DNA of 5,466 nt. Origin: Bacillota bacterium (GTDB lineage Bacteria > Bacillota > Dethiobacteria > DTU022 > UBA8154). The first letter of the stretch is position 1. Each line of letters begins with the position of its first letter. The notes under the pieces are model-generated. The model had not been told where the DNA came from. It ran no database searches and saw only the letters and a program-made list of their open reading frames with translations. The DNA lies in NCBI GenBank assembly GCA_003444595.1, contig DLUO01000013.1, positions 1-5,466 on the forward strand. Direction: 5' to 3'. Position numbers and translations under genes: made by a program. Positions 1 through 5,448 of this stretch are shown here, in pieces.

Positions 1-75
1 ATGCAACAATGTATCTTCATGGCTAAAATGGTTAGAATAACAGATGAGCGAAAAATCCAAACATTACCTGGATAA
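1..75 (+). other. Possible 3' end of an upstream gene cut by the window edge
   Basis: The frame starting at base 1 is open to a TAA at 73-75 and would encode 24 residues ending KIQTLPG. It contains several Met codons, so it could be the tail of a larger gene entering from the left or a chance open frame. The TAA falls just before and partly inside the Shine-Dalgarno sequence of the next gene, an arrangement seen between translationally coupled genes. I recognise no family in it. The other two forward frames stop by base 40. Without upstream sequence this is a weak call. Confidence 0.2.
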
Positions 76-79
76 GGAG
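74..79 (+). promoter_or_regulatory. Ribosome binding site fixing the GTG start at 90
   Basis: AAGGAG lies ten bases before the GTG at 90. It favours that start over the ATG at 83, which is only three bases away and opens a frame ending after 16 codons. Confidence 0.55.
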
Positions 80-89
80 ACAATGACTG

Positions 90-398
90 GTGAATGTTGT
101 GAGTTTACAGGAGAAAAGAAGAAGAAAAATTGAAGAAAACCTGAACTTATTTCAGGAACATTTCTGGGAGTGGGTTTTTGCCTATCGCTGGAAACCGTGC
201 CCGGAATGTACGCGCTTGCTTATCCGCATGTGGCGGCAGGAGAATCTCTGGTCTCATCTTTGTGGGGTTTGCAGTTCTTATTTTTATTACTATCAGGTAC
301 TTTATGTGCGGGCAATAAAGACAGTTTGCCGGAGAGGAGAGAAAATCCCCACTTTCAAGGAGTTGGAAGAGTGGTATTTTCAGCAGGAACATGAATAA
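90..398 (+). CDS. Small cysteine- and aromatic-rich protein, possible zinc knuckle, function unknown
   Basis: I do not recognise this 102-residue protein. It begins with GTG at 90, ten bases after AAGGAG (74-79); an ATG at 83 is too close to that site and leads to only 16 codons. Residues 1-20 are basic and polar (QEKRRRK). Two CxxC pairs, C37/C40 (CPEC) and C58/C61 (CGVC), are 17 residues apart, which fits a four-cysteine zinc ribbon or knuckle; a fifth Cys is at 80. The protein is unusually aromatic: six Trp (26, 28, 34, 48, 54, 95) and a YFYYY cluster at 64-68. The C-terminus is acidic and polar (KELEEWYFQQEHE). There is no signal peptide or convincing membrane segment. A good intrinsic terminator follows 31 bases after the stop, so it is transcribed apart from ctsR. 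A small nucleic-acid- or protein-binding zinc protein is the obvious guess, but that is inference. The GTG start and the lack of a recognised family leave some doubt that it is a gene. Confidence 0.6.
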   Translation: MNVVSLQEKRRRKIEENLNLFQEHFWEWVFAYRWKPCPECTRLLIRMWRQENLWSHLCGVCSSYFYYYQVLYVRAIKTVCRRGEKIPTFKELEEWYFQQEHE

Positions 399-428
399 AA
401 TAAGATAACCAAAATTTATTAGCATCTC

Positions 429-463
429 AACGCCGGATTCTTTTAAAGAAACCGGCGTTTTTT
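429..463 (+). terminator. Intrinsic terminator after the small Cys-rich gene
   Basis: AACGCCGG (429-436) pairs perfectly with CCGGCGTT (452-459). After an A-A mismatch, an inner TTCTT/AAGAA helix extends the stem. It is followed by a run of six T (458-463). This is a classic Rho-independent terminator on the + strand. It insulates the ctsR operon from transcription entering from the left. Confidence 0.88.
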
Positions 464-493
464 AAAGGGATACTAAAAGTACATCCCCGGTTA

Positions 494-523
494 TTGACCT
501 ATACTTACCTTTAACGCTATTAT
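494..523 (+). promoter_or_regulatory. Candidate second sigma-A promoter upstream of the operator
   Basis: TTGACC (494-499) and TATTAT (518-523) each match five of six bases of the sigma-A consensus and are 18 bases apart. A transcript would begin near 530 and cross the CtsR operator about 125 bases later. This could be an extra promoter for the operon or the source of a short leader RNA. The match comes from pattern only, and chance matches are common in AT-rich DNA. Confidence 0.4.
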
Positions 524-540
524 TAGCATTTTATTAAAAT

Positions 541-579
541 ATTGTAATTTAAAGAGATAAACAGCATTAAAATTACGAT
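541..579 (+). repeat. AT-rich inverted repeat with 10-bp arms
   Basis: ATTGTAATTT (541-550) pairs with AAATTACGAT (570-579) along ten positions with one G-T wobble, leaving a 19-base loop. It lies between the candidate upstream promoter and the main promoter. There is no T-run after it, so it is not a terminator. It could be a protein-binding dyad or a chance pairing of AT-rich sequence. Confidence 0.3.
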
Positions 580-617
580 ACTGGCCGATAATCCTCGCTA
601 ATTTCCTAAAATGAAAT

Positions 618-648
618 TTGCATATGTAACAGTATCATGGGGTATAAT
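618..648 (+). promoter_or_regulatory. Main sigma-A promoter of the ctsR operon
   Basis: TATAAT (643-648) is a perfect -10 box. The best -35 candidate, TTGCAT (618-623), is weak (three of six bases) and lies at a long 19-base spacing, so the -35 assignment is tentative. The start of transcription would fall near 655, at the edge of the CtsR operator (656-672), which is where a repressor would block it. This coupling to the operator is the best reason to accept the promoter. Confidence 0.7.
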
Positions 649-655
649 AAATTAA

Positions 656-672
656 GGTCAAAGAAAGTCAAA
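656..672 (+). promoter_or_regulatory. CtsR operator (heptad direct repeat)
   Basis: GGTCAAA-GAA-AGTCAAA matches the known CtsR box, (A/G)GTCAAA-NAN-(A/G)GTCAAA, at every defined position. It begins eight bases after the -10 box, so bound CtsR dimer would cover the transcription start and early transcribed region. It predicts that ctsR-mcsA-mcsB-clpC is repressed by its own first product and released on heat or protein stress. Confidence 0.94.
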
Positions 673-723
673 GTATAAAAAAACCGGTATCAGGAAAAGC
701 CTAGCTCAAGGACAGGATGAAAA

Positions 724-730
724 GGGGAGG
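724..730 (+). promoter_or_regulatory. Ribosome binding site for the ctsR start at 735
   Basis: GGGGAGG lies four bases before the ATG at 735, a short but usable spacing. An in-frame ATG at 717 also has an AAGGA (708-712) four bases before it, so the ribosome sites do not settle the start. The family alignment, which favours 735, does. Confidence 0.55.
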
Positions 731-734
731 AAAA

Positions 735-1199
735 ATGAGCAACCTTGCCGACGGTATGGAGGAATATCTTAAAAAGCTCCTTACTTTAAGCCCTTCAGGT
801 TATATCGATCTTAAAAGAAAGGAACTGGCCGGTAAATTCAATTGTGTTCCTTCACAGGTTAATTATGTTCTGGAAACCCGCTTTACATTGGAAAAGGGTT
901 ATCTGGTCGAAAGCAAAAGGGGTGGAAAGGGATTTGTCCGGATTAGAAAACTACAAGCTTCTCTGGATAACATCCTGGAGATGTTGTTTCAGGACATAAC
1001 CTCGGGAAGGATAAGTGACGACCGGGCCAGGGGGTTGATTCAAAGGCTTTATGAGTTAAAATACATTTCACTTCGGGAATCAAGACTAATGGAAGCAGTA
1101 TTAGACGGTCTGACCAATATTAATGATAAGTCTTTACAGGAAACGTTGCGGGGCCGGTTGCTCAAAGATATGATAATCATGCTTATAAAACTGGCGTAG
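735..1199 (+). CDS. ctsR: Transcriptional repressor CtsR
   Basis: CtsR is the dimeric repressor of class III heat-shock genes (clpC, clpP, clpE and its own operon). From the ATG at 735 the product is 154 residues, the same as in Bacillus, and its first residues (MSNLADGMEEYLKKLL) line up with the family; a start at 717 would add six residues (MKRGGK). Residues 1 to about 72 form the winged helix-turn-helix with the family signature FNCVPSQVNYVLETRF (35-50). The wing follows (ESKRGGKGFVRI, 59-70), with R62, the arginine McsB phosphorylates in Geobacillus to release CtsR from DNA. Residues about 75-154 are the helical C-terminal dimerisation domain. The usual RGGGG wing loop is RGGKG here: Lys65 replaces the third glycine, while Gly64, shown in Bacillus to be needed for heat sensing, is kept. 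First gene of the operon, 26 bases before mcsA. The perfect operator upstream supports autorepression. Identity is firm; only the start has a close alternative. Confidence 0.97.
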   Translation: MSNLADGMEEYLKKLLTLSPSGYIDLKRKELAGKFNCVPSQVNYVLETRFTLEKGYLVESKRGGKGFVRIRKLQASLDNILEMLFQDITSGRISDDRARGLIQRLYELKYISLRESRLMEAVLDGLTNINDKSLQETLRGRLLKDMIIMLIKLA

Positions 1200-1225
1200 A
1201 TTATACTAAAAAGGAGGAAGAAGTT

Positions 1226-1762
1226 ATGCTTTGTGAGAAATGCGGGAAAAAGGCTGCCTCTGTACATGTAACTAAAATTATCAATGGACATAAAACAGAG
1301 CTTTACCTGTGCGATGCTTGTGCCAGGGAAAAGGGCGGGGAGCTTTCCTTTGAAGGAAAATTCCCTCTGCATCAATTCTTTTCAGAATTGATGAGCTTTG
1401 TCCCCCCTGGGGATTCTGAAGCGGTTGCGCCGACCGGTTACAGTGGTTTGCAGTGCACGGAGTGCGGGCTGACTTATACCCAATTTGGCCAGATTGGCCG
1501 TTTCGGATGTGACCAGTGTTATACAGTTTTCGACAAAAACCTGGCTCCACTGCTTCGCCGTCTTCATGGCAACCAGAAACATATGGGAAAAATTCCGGCC
1601 AGGGCGGGTTCTTTTGTTAGGATAAAAAAAGAAGTGGAAAGGCTAAGGGAAGAGTTGCAAAGAAAAGTTGCCGAGGAGGCTTTTGAAGAAGCAGCCGAGC
1701 TCCGGGACAAAATTCGTAAACTTGAAGGAAAGCTTCCTTTTAGAGGTGATAATCATGAGTGA
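1226..1762 (+). CDS. mcsA: McsA, zinc-binding activator of the arginine kinase McsB
   Basis: McsA is a cytosolic zinc protein that binds and activates McsB and helps tune CtsR and ClpC activity. The 178-residue product (185 in Bacillus) has four CxxC pairs: C3/C6, C29/C32, C77/C80 and C95/C98, enough for two four-cysteine zinc sites. The second site carries the family signature GRFGCDQC (91-98), followed by HMGKIPAR (119-126). The C-terminal part, about 133-170, is charged and predicted coiled, with a UVR motif (FEEAAELRDKIRKLE, 153-167), the same motif found in UvrB/UvrC and in the ClpC middle domain. No membrane segment is visible. The start is secure: AAGGAGGA (1211-1218) stands seven bases before the ATG. 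The end overlaps the start of mcsB by eight bases, which suggests translational coupling and matched amounts of the two partners. Confidence 0.97.
   Translation: MLCEKCGKKAASVHVTKIINGHKTELYLCDACAREKGGELSFEGKFPLHQFFSELMSFVPPGDSEAVAPTGYSGLQCTECGLTYTQFGQIGRFGCDQCYTVFDKNLAPLLRRLHGNQKHMGKIPARAGSFVRIKKEVERLREELQRKVAEEAFEEAAELRDKIRKLEGKLPFRGDNHE
1743..1750 (+). promoter_or_regulatory. Ribosome binding site for mcsB inside the mcsA 3' end
   Basis: GAGGTGAT is an eight-base match to the complement of the 16S rRNA 3' end (AAGGAGGTGATC) and lies four bases before the ATG at 1755. It supports starting mcsB at 1755 rather than at frame-compatible codons further upstream within mcsA. Confidence 0.75.
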
Positions 1763-2897
1763 AAAAGAAAAATTTGCCTCGAGCAATCCTAAAGACAGGA
1801 ATAAACCTCTGGAAGAAATTTATAAGGAGAGCATGGAGGAAGACCAATTGCAACAAGAAAGAAGAGTGGAGATTGCCAGCAAGTGGATGGAAGGGAGCGG
1901 GCCGGACGCTGATATTGTGATCAGCAGCCGCATAAGACTGGCACGGAATGTCCGGAAATTACCCTTTCCTCCCCTGGCATCCGATGAACAAAGGGAAAAA
2001 GTATTTATGCTGGCTGAAAAAGTTATGGAAAACCAGGGAGATGCCAATATGCGACTGCAACTGTTGAGCATTAGTAGCCTGCCGCAGATATTCCGCCAGG
2101 TACTGGTAGAAAAACATTTAATCAGCCCCCTTCTGGCCAAGGAAAGCCGTTTTAGCGCTTTGATGCTCAGGGATGATGAAGTCATAAGCATTATGGTAAA
2201 TGAGGAAGATCATTTCCGGATACAATGTCTTTTACCGGGGTTACAACTGGAAAAAGCGTGGCAGGAAGCTTCACGATACGATGATTTCCTGGAATCGCAG
2301 GTAGACTATGCTTTTCACGAGGAAAAGGGATATCTTACAGCATGTCCAACCAACGTGGGCACCGGATTACGAGCTTCCGTGATGCTGCATCTCCCGGCCC
2401 TGGTTATTACTCAGCAGATAAACCGTATCTTGGCAGCGGTAAACCAGGTCGGCCTCGCTGTAAGGGGACTTTATGGAGAAGGAACGGAAATAACGGGCAA
2501 CTTATTACAAATATCCAACCAGATTACGCTGGGCCAATCCGAGGAAGAGATATGGCATAACCTTTACAGTGTGACCAGGCAGCTCATCAACCAGGAGAAA
2601 AATGCCAGGGAGCACCTTCTGAATGAAGGAAGAGAAAAGCTGGCTGATAGAGCCGGAAGGGCCTTTGGCCTGCTAAAATACTCCCGGCTGATTGATTCCA
2701 ACGAAGCCATGCAGCTCATTTCCGATGTTCGACTGGGTGTGGATCTGGGTTTAATAACAAACGTTCCTGTAAAAGTCTTAAACGAGCTTCTGGTTCTAAC
2801 TCGTCCGGGATGCCTGCAGTATCTTAAAGGAAGGACTCTGACCGCCTATGAAAGGGATCTGGAAAGAGCAGTACAGATCCAGAAGTATTTACCGTAA
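1755..2897 (+). CDS. mcsB: Protein arginine kinase McsB
   Basis: McsB transfers phosphate from ATP to arginine side chains of CtsR and of damaged proteins, marking them for ClpC-ClpP. It has the guanido (phosphagen) kinase fold. From the ATG at 1755 the product is 380 residues (363 in Bacillus). Visible motifs are SSRIRLARN (57-65, nucleotide-binding arginines), VNEEDHFRIQ (148-157, catalytic loop with the NEED glutamates), CPTNVGTGLRAS (197-208, with C197 equivalent to Bacillus Cys167), GEGTE (241-245, with E242 matching Glu212) and, in the C-terminal part, RDLERA (367-372), a match to the RDxxRA phosphoarginine-binding motif. All expected active-site residues are present. The first 26 or so residues are a charged, polar extension absent from Bacillus McsB. 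A second ATG at 1833 would give 354 residues and a family-like N-terminus, with AAGGAG only three bases before it. I prefer 1755 because of its ribosome site and the 8-base overlap with mcsA. clpC follows after 30 bases. Confidence 0.97.
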   Translation: MSEKEKFASSNPKDRNKPLEEIYKESMEEDQLQQERRVEIASKWMEGSGPDADIVISSRIRLARNVRKLPFPPLASDEQREKVFMLAEKVMENQGDANMRLQLLSISSLPQIFRQVLVEKHLISPLLAKESRFSALMLRDDEVISIMVNEEDHFRIQCLLPGLQLEKAWQEASRYDDFLESQVDYAFHEEKGYLTACPTNVGTGLRASVMLHLPALVITQQINRILAAVNQVGLAVRGLYGEGTEITGNLLQISNQITLGQSEEEIWHNLYSVTRQLINQEKNAREHLLNEGREKLADRAGRAFGLLKYSRLIDSNEAMQLISDVRLGVDLGLITNVPVKVLNELLVLTRPGCLQYLKGRTLTAYERDLERAVQIQKYLP

Positions 2898-2927
2898 TCT
2901 ATATTAAAGGAAAGGAGTGTAATCAAA

Positions 2928-5402
2928 ATGTTTATGTTCGGAAGATTTACGGAAAGAGCACAACAGGTCCTGGTACTGGCTCAGGAAGAAGCCAAAAGGT
3001 TAAACCATAACTTCATAGGCACTGAACATATTCTCCTGGGTTTGGTGCGTGAAGGTTCGGGTATTGCAGCGCGCAGCCTGCAAAACCTCGGTGTGGAGCT
3101 GTCACGTGTCCGTTTCGAAGTAGAGAAGATTGCCGGCAAAGGTGAAAAGACACTGGTGCAGGGGATCAGTTACACCCCCAGAGCCAAGAAGGTAATAGAA
3201 CTGGCCATTGAAGAGGGTCAGAACCTCGGACACAATTATGTGGGGACGGAACATCTTTTGCTTGGCCTTCTAAGAGAAGGTGAAGGTATTGCAGCCCAGG
3301 TGTTAACGATTTTAGGAGTAGATTTGAAAAAAGCGCGACGGGAGGTAATCCAGCTGTTGGGCGGAGAAACCCAAATAGGCGGCGGTCCGGGCGGCAAAAA
3401 TGTTCCCCAGACACCGACAGTGGACGCTTTCGGCCGCGATCTTACCAGAATGGCACGGGAGGGGAAACTTGATCCTGTCATCGGCCGGGAAAAAGAAATT
3501 GAAAGGGTTATCCAAATTTTAAGCCGCAGGACAAAAAACAACCCCTGCCTGATCGGTGAACCCGGTGTAGGTAAGACAGCAATCGCGGAGGGGCTGGCCC
3601 AGCGCATTGCTGAAGGCGACGTCCCTGATATACTGAGGGATAAAAGGGTTGTAACCCTGGAGCTGGCCGCTGTTGTAGCAGGAACGAAGTACCGCGGTGA
3701 ATTCGAAGAACGCCTGCGCAAGTTAATGCTGGAGCTTCAGCAGGCAGGAAACGTAATTATTTTTATTGACGAGCTGCATACGATTATCGGAGCCGGAGCG
3801 GCAGAGGGGGCAATTGACGCCTCTAATATACTCAAGCCGGCACTGGCCAAAGGTGAGCTGCAGGCTATTGGGGCTACAACAGTTGATGAGTACCGGAAAT
3901 ATATCGAACGGGATCCGGCCTTGGAAAGGCGTTTTCAGCCGATCATGGTTGGAGAGCCTACCAAAGACGAGAGCCTGGAGATTTTAAAAGGTCTCCGTGA
4001 CCGCTATGAAGCTCACCACCGTGTCAAAATTACCGATGAAGCGCTGGAAGCCGCTGTTAAACTGGCGGACCGCTATATCCAGGATCGTTTTCTTCCCGAT
4101 AAAGCCATTGACCTTATTGATGAAGCGGCTTCGCGTGTCAGGCTTCGCAATTATACTGCTCCCCCCGATTTGAAGGAAATGGAAGAGAAAATGGAAGCCC
4201 TTCGTCAGGAAAAAGAGGCAGCCGTTAGGAACCAGGAGTTTGAGCACGCTGCCCGGCTGAGAGATAAAGAGCAGCAGCTCAGGGCTCGCTTTAATGAGCT
4301 CAAAAAGGAATGGGAGCAGAAGAAGGTAGTATCCGATCAGGCTGTAGTAACTGATGAGGACATTGCCCATATTGTTTCCAGCTGGACAGGAGTTCCGGTG
4401 AAAAAGCTGGCGGAGGAGGAAACGGCTCGCTTGCTGCGTATGGAGGAGATCCTGCACGAGAGAGTTATCGGGCAGCATGAGGCCGTTCAGGCTGTTTCAC
4501 GAGCGATCCGCCGCGGGCGGGCGGGTTTAAAAGACCCCAAAAGGCCTATCGGTTCCTTTATTTTCCTTGGACCTACCGGCGTTGGAAAAACAGAGCTGGC
4601 CCGCAGTCTGGCGGAGGCAATTTTTGGGGATGAGGAAAATATTGTCCGCCTGGATATGTCCGAATATATGGAGAAGCATACTACGGCCCGCCTTATCGGT
4701 GCCCCTCCGGGGTATGTGGGTTACGAGGAAGGCGGACAGTTGACAGAAAAAGTGCGGCGTCAGCCTTACAGTGTCATTCTCCTGGACGAAATAGAAAAAG
4801 CCCATCCCGATGTTTTTAACATTCTCCTGCAAATCCTGGAGGATGGGCGTTTAACGGACGGTAAAGGGCGGACGGTCAATTTTCGCAATACAGTGATAAT
4901 CATGACCTCCAACGTGGGGGCGAATTTTATCAAAAAGCAGCAGGTAATGGGCTTTAGGCCTGCGGATGCAGAGAAAACTTATGAGCAGATGAAAAACAGG
5001 CTGCTCGATGAACTCAAGCGCACTTTCCGGCCGGAATTTTTAAACAGAGTAGACGACCTCATCGTTTTTAAATCGCTTACGGAAGAAGATATTTCTCAGA
5101 TAGTCAACCTGATGTTGAACGAGTTGGCGAAACGTATTGCCGAGTACGGACTGCGCTTGGAAGTTACACCGGAGGCGAAAGCGCTGCTGGCTAAAGAGGG
5201 GTTTGATCCCACCTACGGTGCCCGTCCTTTAAGGCGTGTTATCCAAAAAAGACTGGAGGACGGGATTTCCGAGGAGATGTTACGGGGTACTTTTACTGCG
5301 GGGGACACCATTATCGTTGATAAAGAAAAGGACGAGGAAAAACTCCTCTTTACTAAAAAATCCGGAGAGGAAGTTCTTCCCGGCCCCAAAGAAAAGGAAT
5401 AG
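2928..5402 (+). CDS. clpC: ClpC, Hsp100 AAA+ unfoldase of the ClpCP protease
   Basis: ClpC is a hexameric ATP-driven unfoldase that threads substrates into the ClpP peptidase. The product has 824 residues (810 in Bacillus). Residues 3 to about 147 hold two Clp-N repeats; E33 and E108, in paired GTEH motifs, match the phosphoarginine-pocket glutamates E32 and E106 of Bacillus ClpC. The first AAA+ ring has Walker A GEPGVGKT (210-217), pore loop KYRG (254-257), Walker B ending DE (281-282) and arginine fingers R334/R335. The middle domain (about 413-465) is a coiled coil with a UVR motif and F438, equivalent to the F436 that holds the resting state of ClpC. The second ring has Walker A GPTGVGKT (548-555), pore loop GYVGY (595-599), Walker B LLDE (618-621), sensor-1 N662 and sensor-2 GARPLRR (764-770). 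MGF (674-676) is the ClpP-docking tripeptide. The short charged C-terminal tail is slightly longer than usual. AAAGGAG (2911-2917) is ten bases before the chosen ATG; the alternative Met3 codon at 2934 is further away. Last gene before the terminator. Confidence 0.99.
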   Translation: MFMFGRFTERAQQVLVLAQEEAKRLNHNFIGTEHILLGLVREGSGIAARSLQNLGVELSRVRFEVEKIAGKGEKTLVQGISYTPRAKKVIELAIEEGQNLGHNYVGTEHLLLGLLREGEGIAAQVLTILGVDLKKARREVIQLLGGETQIGGGPGGKNVPQTPTVDAFGRDLTRMAREGKLDPVIGREKEIERVIQILSRRTKNNPCLIGEPGVGKTAIAEGLAQRIAEGDVPDILRDKRVVTLELAAVVAGTKYRGEFEERLRKLMLELQQAGNVIIFIDELHTIIGAGAAEGAIDASNILKPALAKGELQAIGATTVDEYRKYIERDPALERRFQPIMVGEPTKDESLEILKGLRDRYEAHHRVKITDEALEAAVKLADRYIQDRFLPDKAIDLIDEAASRVRLRNYTAPPDLKEMEEKMEALRQEKEAAVRNQEFEHAARLRDKEQQLRARFNELKKEWEQKKVVSDQAVVTDEDIAHIVSSWTGVPVKKLAEEETARLLRMEEILHERVIGQHEAVQAVSRAIRRGRAGLKDPKRPIGSFIFLGPTGVGKTELARSLAEAIFGDEENIVRLDMSEYMEKHTTARLIGAPPGYVGYEEGGQLTEKVRRQPYSVILLDEIEKAHPDVFNILLQILEDGRLTDGKGRTVNFRNTVIIMTSNVGANFIKKQQVMGFRPADAEKTYEQMKNRLLDELKRTFRPEFLNRVDDLIVFKSLTEEDISQIVNLMLNELAKRIAEYGLRLEVTPEAKALLAKEGFDPTYGARPLRRVIQKRLEDGISEEMLRGTFTAGDTIIVDKEKDEEKLLFTKKSGEEVLPGPKEKE

Positions 5403-5419
5403 CTCCGAATCGATTATAG

Positions 5420-5448
5420 GCCCTGCTTATAAAAGAGCGGGGCTTTTT
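5420..5448 (+). terminator. Intrinsic terminator closing the operon after clpC
   Basis: GCCCTGCT (5420-5427) pairs with AGCGGGGC (5436-5443) along eight positions with one T-G wobble, around a short A-rich loop, and is followed by five T (5444-5448). It starts 17 bases after the clpC stop. It implies that the transcript ends here rather than running on into radA and disA as it does in Bacillus subtilis. Confidence 0.87.

Larger units (their letters stand above)
399..734 (+). other. Intergenic control region upstream of ctsR
   Basis: This AT-rich gap of more than 300 bases has no convincing gene. From left to right it holds the terminator of the preceding gene (429-463), a candidate upstream promoter (494-523), an AT-rich inverted repeat (541-579), the main -10 box (643-648), the CtsR operator (656-672) and a leader of roughly 80 bases up to the ctsR start. 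I see no riboswitch fold, tRNA or CIRCE element (the HrcA operator, TTAGCACTC-N9-GAGTGCTAA). Confidence 0.75.

Noticed and set aside
10..38. Promoter for the small Cys-rich gene (TGTATC and TAGAAT)
   Set aside because: The -35 match is poor and the window begins too close to judge. Co-transcription from upstream is equally likely.
170..394. Second + strand frame of 74 codons overlapping the small Cys-rich gene
   Set aside because: It has no good ribosome site. Its hydrophobic, Leu-rich middle could suggest a small membrane protein, but the frame from 90 has a better start signal and a plausible metal-site pattern.
619..648. Sigma-B type promoter (GGGTAT at 640-645)
   Set aside because: The -10-like GGGTAT is present, but nothing resembling GTTT occurs 12-15 bases upstream, and the same bases form a perfect sigma-A TATAAT.
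717..734. ctsR start at the earlier ATG, 717
   Set aside because: It adds six residues (MKRGGK) not seen in the family, and these codons overlap the ribosome site of the ATG at 735, which gives the usual 154-residue protein. It is not fully excluded.
1049..1375. Open frame of 108 codons on the - strand across the ctsR-mcsA junction
   Set aside because: It overlaps the coding ends of two certain genes and shows no family features. A hydrophobic patch comes from the reverse complement of charged codons.
1668..1754. mcsB start inside mcsA, up to 29 codons before 1755
   Set aside because: The extra residues come from reading the mcsA UVR region in another frame, and the ribosome site at 1743-1750 points to 1755.
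2342..2560. Open frame of 72 codons on the + strand inside mcsB
   Set aside because: It is out of frame within the conserved McsB kinase core and has no recognisable motif.
3236..3721. Open frame of 161 codons on the - strand inside clpC
   Set aside because: The Ser/Pro/Arg-rich product is typical of an antisense reading of a conserved gene. There is no independent support.
3984..4478. Open frame of 164 codons on the - strand inside clpC
   Set aside because: It lies entirely opposite the highly conserved ClpC middle domain and second ring, shows no recognisable domain, and is one of several such antisense frames. It is a shadow of clpC codon use.
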